DNA of 64,000 nucleotides. It comes from Lachnospiraceae bacterium. GTDB lineage: Bacteria > Bacillota > Clostridia > Lachnospirales > Anaerotignaceae. Position numbers and translations under genes: made by a program. The stretch's first letter is position 1. Each line of letters starts with the position of its first letter. The stretch is from contig JAHZEA010000008.1 of assembly GCA_019422065.1 (NCBI GenBank), positions 52,694 to 116,693 of the forward strand. Reading direction: 5' to 3'. Below, one piece after another: positions 24,754-34,900 of the stretch. Below the pieces are notes generated by a model. It made no database searches and was not told the DNA's origin. It saw only the letters and a program-made list of their open reading frames with translations.

Positions 24754-26827
24754 CTGTGGGATAAACAAGGATAATAATATACCATACCTTTGGGATAGTG
24801 AGTTATGGTCTGATTTTACTGCCGTAATGGAATATCTTCTTTGGGCCGCATCTGAGAAAGAAAAAATTATAAATCAAGGAGAATTTGCCGATGCTTTTTG
24901 CCTTAATGTAACAGAAGAAATTGAATACGCTGAAGAAATTATTAAGCGCAGAATGAAATTGTCGGCAATAAGCGGCATTAAACTGCATACGGCAAAGTTT
25001 TTTGATGAATTTAAACTTGAACCTATAGAACGATTTGCTATTGTACTTTTAGGCTGTGCCGGAGCGGATTATGAGTTTAATTTTGTATTATCCTCTGAGG
25101 AAAAGGCTAAAAATGTTCAAACCCCTACAGTTGAAATGATTTTAAGGCTTTATAGTATGCTTGGAAAGCCCGATTTAAAAGAAACAGCGCTTTTAATTGA
25201 TATTAAAGGCAACTTTAAACTTTGTATTGAAGATAATGCTTTAAATAAAAATAAAACTTTTGTCCATGAAAACTTACGCCTTAAAAGCGCACTTTTATCA
25301 TATCTGCTGGGTGAGAGCTTTAATGTTGCATATAAACAGCCGCATTTTAATGAGCCTTTGCCGGAACTTTTGATATATAATGATGTGCTGGAAAAGGCTG
25401 TTAATGTGGCTAATAATTGCAGTGTTACACATAAACAAACTGCACTATATATACATGGAATGAAAAAATCCGGCAAAAAGCTGTTAGTTTCACACTTATC
25501 GGAAATTATAGGCCTTCCTGTGTTTTTCTTAAAATGGGATGATATTGTTAATATGCCTGATGATAAAAAAGAAAAGCTTTTTGATAACATAAGTATTAAA
25601 TTGCGTCTTGAAAACGGGTTCATGTGCCTTTACGGAATACCTGACTTTTCTGATGAAAAAGAATCAGGTTACTGCGCTCTTTTTTCTCAGTTAATTGGTA
25701 TAAGCGGTTTTACGGTTGTTTTGGGCGAAGGCAAGTATTATTTTCCTGTGTGGCTTAGCCAAAATTTTATATCTCTTGAATTATGGGACCTTTCGGCAAC
25801 TGAAAAAATTTATGTTTGGTCACATTACAGCAATTTATATAATGCTGGCAATGATGTTGATTCCAGTTTAAACGGCAATAAATATGTTATGAGTGTGGGC
25901 GAAATAGAAAACACATTTTCAACAGCATATCTTACAGCAGTTTCTAAAAATGCTGAGTATGTTAAATCTGAGTATATAACCGATGCCGTAAAGCAAAGAG
26001 GCATGGGAAAGTTAGGGTCTTATGCATCGCTTATTACAGGCTCTTTTGTGTGGGATGACCTTATTGTAGATGACTATATTAAGCGACAGATGCGGTATAT
26101 CTGTAACCAGATAAAATATAGGAACGTTGTTGGCGAAGAATGGGGTTTTTTTGAAAAGACACCGTATGGCAGGGGTGTAAGCGTACTGTTTTACGGCCCG
26201 CCGGGAACAGGCAAAACTATGGCTGTGCAGATAATGGCTTTTGAGCTTGGCCTTGAGCTTTACCGTATTGATTTATCCAAAATGGTAAGCAAATATATTG
26301 GTGAAACAGAAAAGAATATATCTGCATTGTTTGATAAGGCAAAACACATGAATGTTATACTGTTTTTTGATGAAGCCGATTCGCTTTTTGCTAAAAGAAG
26401 CGAGGTAAAGGACTCTAACGACAGAAATGCCAATGCCGAAACAGCGCATTTACTGCAAAAAATGGAAGAATACGACGGAATGGTAATTCTTGCAACTAAC
26501 CTTGTAGACCAGATTGATGATGCTTTCCGCCGAAGAATTAAGTTTATGGTTCCTTTCAGATTTCCGGATGAGCAAACAAGAAAAGAATTGTGGCATTCTT
26601 TAATACCTAAAAAAACACCACTTGATGAAGGCATAGATTTAGACTTTTTTGCAAAACAGTTTGAGCTTTCAGGCAGCCAAATTAAGGAAATTTTGCTTAA
26701 TGCGGCATATATAGCTGTTTCTGACAATAAACCTCTTGGAAATGAGCAAATTAAAGAAGCCATTACATGGAACTACATAAAATATGGAAAACAGCTGACT
26801 AAAGATGATTTTGGTTACCTTGCCTAA
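24740..26827 (+). CDS. Double-AAA ATPase of the CIS (Afp15-like)
   Basis: The 695-residue protein has two AAA-like domains. The first (about 230-380) has a broken P-loop, G-M-K-K-S-G-K-K, lacking the Ser/Thr. The second has a full Walker A (G-P-P-G-T-G-K-T, about residue 487), Walker B (V-I-L-F-F-D-E-A-D-S) and an Arg-finger region (D-A-F-R-R-R-I-K-F). One such ATPase is present in nearly all eCIS loci; its role in assembly or effector loading is not settled. Translation starts at a TTG at 24740 inside the previous gene, with AAAAGGGA at 24723-24730 upstream; no ATG is available until residue 30, so the TTG and coupling to the receptor gene are likely. Confidence 0.87.
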   Translation: MNNINCGINKDNNIPYLWDSELWSDFTAVMEYLLWAASEKEKIINQGEFADAFCLNVTEEIEYAEEIIKRRMKLSAISGIKLHTAKFFDEFKLEPIERFAIVLLGCAGADYEFNFVLSSEEKAKNVQTPTVEMILRLYSMLGKPDLKETALLIDIKGNFKLCIEDNALNKNKTFVHENLRLKSALLSYLLGESFNVAYKQPHFNEPLPELLIYNDVLEKAVNVANNCSVTHKQTALYIHGMKKSGKKLLVSHLSEIIGLPVFFLKWDDIVNMPDDKKEKLFDNISIKLRLENGFMCLYGIPDFSDEKESGYCALFSQLIGISGFTVVLGEGKYYFPVWLSQNFISLELWDLSATEKIYVWSHYSNLYNAGNDVDSSLNGNKYVMSVGEIENTFSTAYLTAVSKNAEYVKSEYITDAVKQRGMGKLGSYASLITGSFVWDDLIVDDYIKRQMRYICNQIKYRNVVGEEWGFFEKTPYGRGVSVLFYGPPGTGKTMAVQIMAFELGLELYRIDLSKMVSKYIGETEKNISALFDKAKHMNVILFFDEADSLFAKRSEVKDSNDRNANAETAHLLQKMEEYDGMVILATNLVDQIDDAFRRRIKFMVPFRFPDEQTRKELWHSLIPKKTPLDEGIDLDFFAKQFELSGSQIKEILLNAAYIAVSDNKPLGNEQIKEAITWNYIKYGKQLTKDDFGYLA

Positions 26828-26844
26828 ATACAGGGGGGTTGAAA

Positions 26845-29800
26845 ATGGCAAAAACTTTAATTAATGAAATGGCAAAAGATAAGCCGACTGTTTCGGCAAT
26901 AGAATTGGCTTTGGCAAGGCACGAAGCTGAAGACGGTGTAGACTCTATGGAGTTTGAAACTGATTCAGAACTTATGGAACAGGAAAATGAAATGCTCTAT
27001 CAGTTCATAAGAAACAGGAATTTAACAAGAAACTCAAACAAAGTATTTTTCAAAATAAATAACAGACCTATATTTGGGGCTAAAGGTCAGCATATTAAAG
27101 GCGGCGCTATACCGCTTTTTGCCGGTGCAGCTATTGATTTGTCTAGCTTAAATGCTACAGGTGAAAAAAAGTTCCTTAAACCGCCTGAAGCAAGCGGTAA
27201 AGGCGGTATATTGGCTATAATGCCGCAAAAGTTTAATCAGGGCCTTACACTGCCTTTTAATAATATTAAGCTTAAAGAAAATTTTATAGATGGCGATATT
27301 TTACTTAATAACAGAAGCGGTTTTCATGGCAGCCATATACGTTTAACGGCTGAAAAAATTCATGTTACAATGGATAAAGCCGAGTTTGTTAATCCAAGAC
27401 TGGTTTATACAAAAAAAGATGAAGAAAGCTCTGTTCCTGTTCCAGAAGACGTTTATGTAGATGAGAGCGGAATAACACCTAAACTGCTGACAAACTATTT
27501 GCGCCTTAACGCACCTGAAGAAGCGGCAACTGATACTACTGCTCAGGAAGAAACACCTGATGAAGTGCTGGAAAAGGAATTGGAATATAAAGCACCTGAC
27601 CGTATACTGTTTATGGCGCCCGGCGGAAGATTCCGCTCAAAACTAAAAGGCATAAAAATGGGGTGGTACGATAGTTTTTCAGTTGAGCGTAGAAACGGCG
27701 GTCTTGTGGCTATTATAGTAGTTAAAGGGAAAGAAAATGAAATTGATATTAGCGAAACTGATGTTGAGCATAAATATACCGCAGATAGCTTAACTGTTGA
27801 ATTAGAAGATAAAATAGGTATTTTAAACGGAATTTTAGGTTTAGCCGGATTTGATAAGGCTGAAAACGATACAAACGAAATATGTTACAGGGATTTGGAA
27901 ATAACAGAAGACGGTATATTCTTTGGCTCAATTAGAGATTCACGCCTTGGTGTGGATATAGGCGATGATTGGGAATTTAAAATAGGCAATACAACAGAAT
28001 TTGAATTTTCTAACCTCATAATTGGCAAAGATGATGACGATGATGACAGCTATTTTGACTTAGCAACAACAGTACTTAAATACTTTAATATTATAAAAGA
28101 TGACCCTGATGAAGAAGGCGAAAGCGAAGAAGAAGCCGAAGACGAGAACAATAAGTTTAATTACAGCGTTACGTTTTTAACTTTTCCGGTTATTCCTGGC
28201 TTGGTTTCGGTAGATGCAAAGTTTAACGCAGGCGCAAGTGTAGGGTATAAAGTCAGGGGCTCTGTTAACAACGTTGCAGGGGCTTTAAAAAATCAGCAGT
28301 CCGAAACATTTGGCCTTGACCTTGGTGCAGCTATTACAGGTAGTGCCTATGCAGGGCTTAAAGCCGGTATTACAGCAGGACCATCATTTTTAATGAATGT
28401 AAGTGCCAATATAGGCGCAAAAATAGCATTAACCGGTGGAGAGGGCAACAACGTACTTTCAGCCGGAGTGCATACTGAGTTTAAAAAAGGCCGCAGAGGA
28501 ATGCCGCACTTTGAGAAAGTTGAATTTGATGCTTTAGGTGAGCTTAGGCTCAGAGCCCTTGTGGAAGGAAGCATAGATGCTCAAATTTTAGGCTGGGAAA
28601 AAACGCTTTGCAGCTATACTTTCAAGGATTGGGAGCTTGCTGCTATTGCGGCTGAAATTAAAGCCACAAAACAAAACGGACAAAAATGGCAGTCAGAAGC
28701 CAGTATGTCTTACAGGGCCCTTGCTGGAAAGGTTAAAGGTGGCCTTGAAAGCGGCGACGATTTGGAAAAGATGTTTGAAAAAAAGGACGCGTCTTACGGC
28801 AAAAAGGTCTTTGATGCAAGCCAAAGCTCATTTGAGGATGCTAAAAATATACTTATGGCCTACCATGACAAAAGCCAGCCTATGTTTGTAAATTTAAAAG
28901 ATGTTGGCTCAGGTTTTTTAAATATGAACGATGCCATAAGGGATATTCAGCGCAGGTTTTATGTTCAGCTGCGTGACAACGAAAATGCTATAGCTATTCA
29001 AATGCAGGAAGTAGAAGATTTAAAAAAGGATAAAGACTACAAAAAAGTCGGAGATAAAATACAAAGCAAGATAAACAGACATTCAGGTAATATTGCAACC
29101 ATTGCCCAATCATTGGAAAAAATTCAGCAGAATTCGACGAACTCTAGCATACCAACCAGCACACCTAGCGCAAATTTAATGGATGCCTATGTGGCAGGCG
29201 GCGGCAACCAAAAAGGTTTTGATGCTTATTTAAGAGAAAAGTCAAAGCGTCAGGCGGTAACTGTTGATTCGCTTATCAGTTATGAAGTGAGCCGAAGAAA
29301 TGAGCTTACAAGAAAATCAAACGAGCGAATAGAGCAGATGCGGGCCTTTGCCAAAAGCCTTGGCGTTTCGGAGGGCGATACAACTAAAGGCAGCCAGTTG
29401 TTAAATAAATACAAAAGCCTTGGCGGTAAGGCAATAAATAAAGCGGCTTTTACCGATATTTCTGCTTTAAGAAAATATGAGGAAGAAAGATTAAGAGAAA
29501 AAAGTGCAAATGTAAACAGCTATGCGGCTGAAAAGTATAGGTCACATGTAGATAGAATAAACGACTTATCTGTTGAGTTCCCAGAAATAGTTAAAAACGG
29601 TTCAAATGTGCCTAATGCCCAATTTTATAAATACTATGTTGATGTATTAGGTGCAAAGCATTTTAAAAATATATTGGATACATATTCCAACAGAGAAAGA
29701 CTTTTGGCTTACGAGCGAAGTATTTTAAGTCAAAAATTAATTTCTGATGAAGATGGAAAAAATGCTTTTGAAAAACGTGGCGAAATAAGGGAACTTCAGA

Positions 29801-31422
29801 CTTTAGGCGTAAGGGATAAAATACAGCAGGCCAGACTTGAGGAGCTTGTTGCTACTGGTATAACTCAAATGTCAGGTGATAAAAAAGCATATTACATGGC
29901 CGCAACTACTGATGACTTAATAGAGGCTTTAATCCAAAGTGATAGAGCAGAAGCTTTAAAACTATTGATTAAAAGAAAAAAAGAAGAAAATAAAAATAGC
30001 AAAAATAAAAAATGGGTATATGACTCCATTAAAAGCGAATTAACAATTGATGATATTATTGAATACGAAAGAAACCGTATAGCAAGCCTTGAAGGAAAAA
30101 AGTTTGCAGCTGATAAAAAACAAAAACACCAAGCAAGGCTTAACTTTTTAGAGATGAAAAAGAACGAAGCCGAAAAAATACGTGCGGAAGACCCACAGAA
30201 AAATTCTGAAAAAGCAGAAAAAATATTATATGACGCTATACATCAGTATTTTAGTTTTGAGAATAAAGCTACAAGCTCAGCAGGTTTTTTGGATAATGTA
30301 ATTGAGCTTGCTGAAAAAGGCGACCCATCGGTTCAAAGGTTATTTAGAAGTGAACAATGGATTCCTGATGAAAGTAAAGATATTAAGGCTCTGCGCAAAG
30401 AAAGCGGCAGCATATATGAACAAATTAGGGCCTATGGCAGAAAAAGTGGAACTAAAATAGACCACGACAAAAATAGGGATATTTTAAAAACTTATTTAAA
30501 GTCAAAAGGCCAGAGAGAATATACAGCCGAGGATTTGGACAGATACTATACATACCAAATTCACAGGGCAGCAGCGGCGGACTTTGGGTCAGACACCAAA
30601 GCGGACCATGTTGCTGTTTTGGACGCTATTGAAAAAATAAACGACTATCCTGAAATGCTTAAAGTGTATAAAAGTATGGGCAGAGGCAGCTCATTTTTGA
30701 AGCATGAACAAAAGGAAGCTGGCAGCTGGGTTACACCTGATATGATTTTGGGATACGAAAGAAACAGAATGCAGAGCATTTATCAAAAACATTATGACCG
30801 TATTGAGGCTCTTAAAGCAGCTGAAAATGGAACAGATGAAGAAAAGGCTCAGGCAGCTAAAGAATATGCCGAAACAGCAAAGAGATTTGATAAAGTAGGC
30901 GGTGACATCAGCCTGCAAATTTCGCTTAACGACATTATAGCAGCAGAGGAGTTGCGGCAGTCGGTTAAAATGTCAATCCATGATAGACGTATTGAGGAGC
31001 TTATTTCAACAGACGAAAACCTGACGGATGAGGACAAAATTCGTGCATATGACGGTACTCGTTTTGAGCCAGCCAAAGAAGAAGTTGAAAGGATATATAA
31101 TGAGCTTTATTCTAAAATAACTTTCGACCCTAAATCAATGGCAGAAGAACTGACTTCTTATGAAACAAAAGAAAAAGAAAATCAGGAAGATATGCAAAAG
31201 AAATGGAAGCAGCTGGAAACAGACACATTGGATAGGATTATGCTTTTGGCTCAGCAGTCGGAGCAGTGTCTGAAAGTTATACATGATACGGAAAATGTTA
31301 TAAATAACCCAAGCTCTGTATTTGCTAGTGAGGAAAGCACAAACGAATATATCGAAAATGTACTTGATAAAACACAAAATGATATAATGAGTATTCCTAA
31401 AGTAATTAAAGATACTGAATAA
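26845..31422 (+). CDS. Giant protein of unknown function in CIS operon; candidate cargo
   Basis: The 1525-residue protein has no signal peptide. Residues about 1-420 are mixed alpha/beta; about 420-600 are beta-rich and Gly/Ala-rich (V-D-A-K-F-N-A-G-A-S-V-G-Y, G-S-A-Y-A-G-L-K-A-G), with alternating residues like barrel or pore strands. Residues about 650-1525 are charged and helical, with a short Y-E-x-x-R motif recurring near 809, 874, 953, 1071, 1231, 1300 and 1364. There is an acidic stretch near 395-435. It follows the ATPase and is followed by a small chaperone-like gene, the arrangement expected for a loaded effector; an extra structural part is the main alternative. No known toxin domain is recognised. 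ATG 26845 follows a GGGGGG box; the TTG at 26839 is rejected. Confidence 0.5.
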   Translation: MAKTLINEMAKDKPTVSAIELALARHEAEDGVDSMEFETDSELMEQENEMLYQFIRNRNLTRNSNKVFFKINNRPIFGAKGQHIKGGAIPLFAGAAIDLSSLNATGEKKFLKPPEASGKGGILAIMPQKFNQGLTLPFNNIKLKENFIDGDILLNNRSGFHGSHIRLTAEKIHVTMDKAEFVNPRLVYTKKDEESSVPVPEDVYVDESGITPKLLTNYLRLNAPEEAATDTTAQEETPDEVLEKELEYKAPDRILFMAPGGRFRSKLKGIKMGWYDSFSVERRNGGLVAIIVVKGKENEIDISETDVEHKYTADSLTVELEDKIGILNGILGLAGFDKAENDTNEICYRDLEITEDGIFFGSIRDSRLGVDIGDDWEFKIGNTTEFEFSNLIIGKDDDDDDSYFDLATTVLKYFNIIKDDPDEEGESEEEAEDENNKFNYSVTFLTFPVIPGLVSVDAKFNAGASVGYKVRGSVNNVAGALKNQQSETFGLDLGAAITGSAYAGLKAGITAGPSFLMNVSANIGAKIALTGGEGNNVLSAGVHTEFKKGRRGMPHFEKVEFDALGELRLRALVEGSIDAQILGWEKTLCSYTFKDWELAAIAAEIKATKQNGQKWQSEASMSYRALAGKVKGGLESGDDLEKMFEKKDASYGKKVFDASQSSFEDAKNILMAYHDKSQPMFVNLKDVGSGFLNMNDAIRDIQRRFYVQLRDNENAIAIQMQEVEDLKKDKDYKKVGDKIQSKINRHSGNIATIAQSLEKIQQNSTNSSIPTSTPSANLMDAYVAGGGNQKGFDAYLREKSKRQAVTVDSLISYEVSRRNELTRKSNERIEQMRAFAKSLGVSEGDTTKGSQLLNKYKSLGGKAINKAAFTDISALRKYEEERLREKSANVNSYAAEKYRSHVDRINDLSVEFPEIVKNGSNVPNAQFYKYYVDVLGAKHFKNILDTYSNRERLLAYERSILSQKLISDEDGKNAFEKRGEIRELQTLGVRDKIQQARLEELVATGITQMSGDKKAYYMAATTDDLIEALIQSDRAEALKLLIKRKKEENKNSKNKKWVYDSIKSELTIDDIIEYERNRIASLEGKKFAADKKQKHQARLNFLEMKKNEAEKIRAEDPQKNSEKAEKILYDAIHQYFSFENKATSSAGFLDNVIELAEKGDPSVQRLFRSEQWIPDESKDIKALRKESGSIYEQIRAYGRKSGTKIDHDKNRDILKTYLKSKGQREYTAEDLDRYYTYQIHRAAAADFGSDTKADHVAVLDAIEKINDYPEMLKVYKSMGRGSSFLKHEQKEAGSWVTPDMILGYERNRMQSIYQKHYDRIEALKAAENGTDEEKAQAAKEYAETAKRFDKVGGDISLQISLNDIIAAEELRQSVKMSIHDRRIEELISTDENLTDEDKIRAYDGTRFEPAKEEVERIYNELYSKITFDPKSMAEELTSYETKEKENQEDMQKKWKQLETDTLDRIMLLAQQSEQCLKVIHDTENVINNPSSVFASEESTNEYIENVLDKTQNDIMSIPKVIKDTE

Positions 31423-31446
31423 TAACTATTAAATGGAGGAATTGCA

Positions 31447-31863
31447 ATGACCGTTCGTGACGGATTTTTGGCATTTGCTGAAAAATATAACCTGCCTTTG
31501 TATGAGAAAAACGAGAACGGAAGCGATATTTTATCTTTTTATATAAGTGGTGAAAAGGGAAAGTATAACGCTTTTGCCATGTGTATGGAAGAAGAAAGGA
31601 TGCTGGCTTTTTTTGTTGACTGCAATATAAGGGTTGAAGCGCAGAATAGGGCACTTATTAGTGAGTATCTAATGAAAATAAATTATCAGCTTAAAACAGG
31701 AAGTTTCCAAATTGACCCGAATACAGGTGATATTAGTGTGCGTACATGCCAATATATATATGGCAGTGAAGATGAGCAAAAGGCATTAATAGAACAAATA
31801 GTACTCCTTTCTGGTATGATTGCTGATAACTACTGCCATGATATTATAAAACAGCTTCCGTAA
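31447..31863 (+). CDS. YbjN / type III-secretion-chaperone-like small protein
   Basis: The 138 residues have the alpha-beta-beta-beta-alpha-beta-beta-alpha pattern of YbjN and CesT-type secretion chaperones: a leading amphipathic helix (F-L-A-F-A-E-K-Y-N-L), strands ending D-I-L-S-F-Y-I-S-G-E-K-G, F-F-V-D-C-N-I-R-V, a helix E-Y-L-M-K-I-N-Y-Q-L-K-T-G-S-F-x-I-D, and a C-terminal helix with L-L-S-G-M-I-A-D-N-Y. It is acidic and small, and is the last gene of the operon, 24 bases behind the giant protein with GGAGG 9 bases before ATG. This suggests it helps load or keep that protein soluble. Assignment is by pattern only. Confidence 0.6.
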   Translation: MTVRDGFLAFAEKYNLPLYEKNENGSDILSFYISGEKGKYNAFAMCMEEERMLAFFVDCNIRVEAQNRALISEYLMKINYQLKTGSFQIDPNTGDISVRTCQYIYGSEDEQKALIEQIVLLSGMIADNYCHDIIKQLP

Positions 31864-31896
31864 TAAAAAATACTAGTCTTATAAAATTATAATAAT

Positions 31897-31931
31897 AAAG
31901 ACAGAGCCGAAAAATAGGCTCTGTCTTTTAA
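31897..31931. terminator. Bidirectional intrinsic terminator
   Basis: A perfect 12-bp stem AAAGACAGAGCC / GGCTCTGTCTTT with an 8-base loop is flanked by T runs on both strands. It ends the CIS operon on the plus strand and the nucleotidase-peptidase gene on the minus strand. Confidence 0.93.
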
Positions 31932-31961
31932 TATTAATTATTGATTTTTAATTAATTCTAA

Positions 31962-34900
31962 TTACCAAATTTTAACTCTTTTTTCAGGAGAAATATACAT
32001 TCCGTCTTTTTCTGTAATACCAAAAGTATCATAAAACTCACTGGAGTTTGAAATTAGCGGATTTATTCTTGTTCTGCCAAAAGAATGAACATCGTTATTT
32101 GAAACGTATTCAGCAAATTCTCTTGTTGTTGCAAAAGAGAACATTCTTGCAAGACTATAATAAAGCTCTTTATAGTCAGGGTCTTCCAATCCGGAGGCTA
32201 TTTCAAGTACACATGAAAGTGCGCCTTGGTCAGCTACGTTTTCGCTAAGTGTAAGTGTTCCGTTTATAGCTATTCCCGGAGCGTATTCATAACCGTCGTA
32301 AAGCTCAGCCATTTTATTGCATAATTCAACAAAAGATGCATAGTCTTCTTCTGTCCACCAGTTAGCTGCATTACCGTTTTCGTCATACTTAGCGCCGTTG
32401 TTGTCAAAGGCATGAGTTATTTCGTGAGCAATTGTAATTCCAACTGAGCCAAGATTATATTCGTATGATTTTTCAGGGTCATATATCGGTTTTTGCAGAA
32501 ATGCCGCCGGGAATGTAATGTCGTTATAAGATGGTGTATAGAACGCGTTTACTGTAAAAACAGGGGTTGCCCATTGAGTTTTATCAATAGGTTTGCCTTG
32601 GTTGGCTACCATATTATCTTTAACGGCTTTTAATAAAGCTACTTTATTTGAAAAATATGAGCCTCCTTCTTCCACAGACTTAATTTCTACATTGTCCACA
32701 ATAGATTCCCAAGTATCAGGATATCCAACTTTAATACCCATTGTATCAAGTTTCTTTAAAGCCTGTTCTTTTGTTTCATCGCTCATCCAGTCAAGGTTTT
32801 TAATGCGGTTTTTATAAACGGCAATTATGTCTTCTACCATTTTTGTAACATCAGCTTTTGCCTCAGGTGAAAAATATTTTTCGGCATAAATTTTACCTAC
32901 ATACTGGCTTAAGTTGTTCTGTACTGCTAAATTTGCCATTTCTTCAATAGTATATGAACCGTCAACACCATAAAAATCAGAATTGAACTGATTCATTAAA
33001 TCAATAAAGTCCTGACTTAAATAACCACAAAAATCATTGAATAATTCTAATTTTGCTTTAGCCTTTAATACATCAATGTTGCTGTCGTTAAAAAGCTTTG
33101 CGTATTCCTTAGTAATTTCTACATCGGATATAATAATTTTATCTTCTTTTTTAAGACCGGTTGCGCTAAGTACTTTTTCCATATCAACATTTGGGAATAA
33201 AGCTGCTATCTCATCAAATGTAAACGCGTTGTTTATTTGGTCAACATCGCTTTGGGCTTCAGGTGAAAGCTGTTTTTCTGCAAGCTGTTTGTCAAATTCA
33301 AAAATTTCTTCAGCTGTTACACCGCTTTTATCACCTAAAAGAGCAAGACGGTCTGTTATAAAATCAAAATAAAGCTGTTTGGTATCTTCATCTGCATTTG
33401 AGTAAAAAGCTTTATCCATATCCGGAGTGGATATAGCAAAAAATAAGTTTGTTTTTGTAGAGTCTGTGTAATTAACTGATAAATAGAAATCCATAAATGA
33501 ATATGTGCCGGTTTCTTCTTTTAAAACTGACTGCATTGAAATTAAATCATCTATATTTTCAGCACTGTCAATTAAATCAAGATAAGGCTTTAAAGGCTCA
33601 TATCCGGCTTTGTTTCGGCCGTCCATATCCATTACAGTTTCGTATAAGTCGGCTATTTTCTGTTCCGGAGTACCTTTTTCATGTGGTGAAGATAAAACCT
33701 CATTTATTATATCTTCTGTCTGCTCCATAACTGTGTCTGATAAGTCATAAGTAAGACCGGATATTAAGCGTCCCGGCTTAATCTCACAGTTTTCAAGATA
33801 TTCTTTATTTGCGGTAGAATAAAAATCGTCTTTTTCATTGCTTCCGTAAAGAGCAAACATACGGCTTATAAAAAGCTTCATTTGACCTATTGTAACATGT
33901 TCGTCAGGTGAAAATGTGCCTTCTGATGTGCCTGTTACTATTCCGGCGTTAAATACATCTTTAAGCTCTGTTTCAGCCCAGTCAGGTATATCTGTAAATT
34001 CTTCAGAAGGGTAGGCTAAAATAGCGTTGGTGCCTGTAGGTACAGGAATTTCGCCAAAAGCACGTTTTAACATAACAAGAGCTTCAGCTCTTGTAACAGG
34101 CTGTTCCTCGTGAAGAAGGCCGTCATTATAACCTTTAAGAATATCTGTTATTTCAACACCGGGATTATAGTCGTCAGCAGCTATAACAAGCATTTGGGCT
34201 ACTTCGCCGCGAGTGGCTTCTTCATCGTCTGATTTTTCTGTTATGTTTTCTGTATTTTCTGTGTTTTCTTCTGGCGCAGATGTGCTGCTTATATATGCAA
34301 TAAGGGCCTGTTCGCATGTGCCATATTCTTTATCAAGCGGCGCTGAGGCTAAAGCAGGGTAATCTTCGCTCTCTGACAAATAGTTATTTGTAGCAACAGT
34401 GTATGTTTTGTTTTCATCAATGGCAGTTTGACCTACTTTAGCAGAAACAATGCTGTTATTTTCGTCAGTTTCAATTTCTATGCCGCTAAACTGTATGTAA
34501 GAACCGCTGTCATCAGGCCACTGGTACTGATATGGGTCTTCTCCTTTAAGAACTGCTTCTTTTTGAATTGAATAAACATCATCGCACTCTTTGCCTATAG
34601 CAAGGGACTTATTTAATATGTCTATTATTTCTTTACCTGTCAGTTTTTTGGTAACTATTACATTGCCGTAAGGAGAAATACTTATTATATCCTGATATGT
34701 AATTTCGCCGGAGTCTATGCCTGCACGTATACCGCCGGCATTTTCAAAAGCTATATCTGCACCTGTTTGTGCAATATAGCTTTCAGTTACTAATTTACCT
34801 ATATCCTGCTGTGATATTCTAATGTCTTCCCATGAATATGGGTATACTTGGTTGGCATAGCCTATTGTTTGGGCTAATATATCCTGCTGGCGGTTTTCAA

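Noticed and set aside
26260..26763. Antisense open frame of 167 codons
   Set aside because: Lies entirely opposite the AAA domain with Walker motifs; codon use is a mirror of the real gene.
1..31863. Intact prophage
   Set aside because: No terminase, portal, capsid or integrase genes are seen in the window, and DUF4255, DUF4280 and AAA ATPase genes fit eCIS.
1..31863. Type VI secretion system
   Set aside because: No TssJLM, TssB/C or ClpV-like gene; LysM, DUF4255 and Afp15-like genes point to eCIS type instead.
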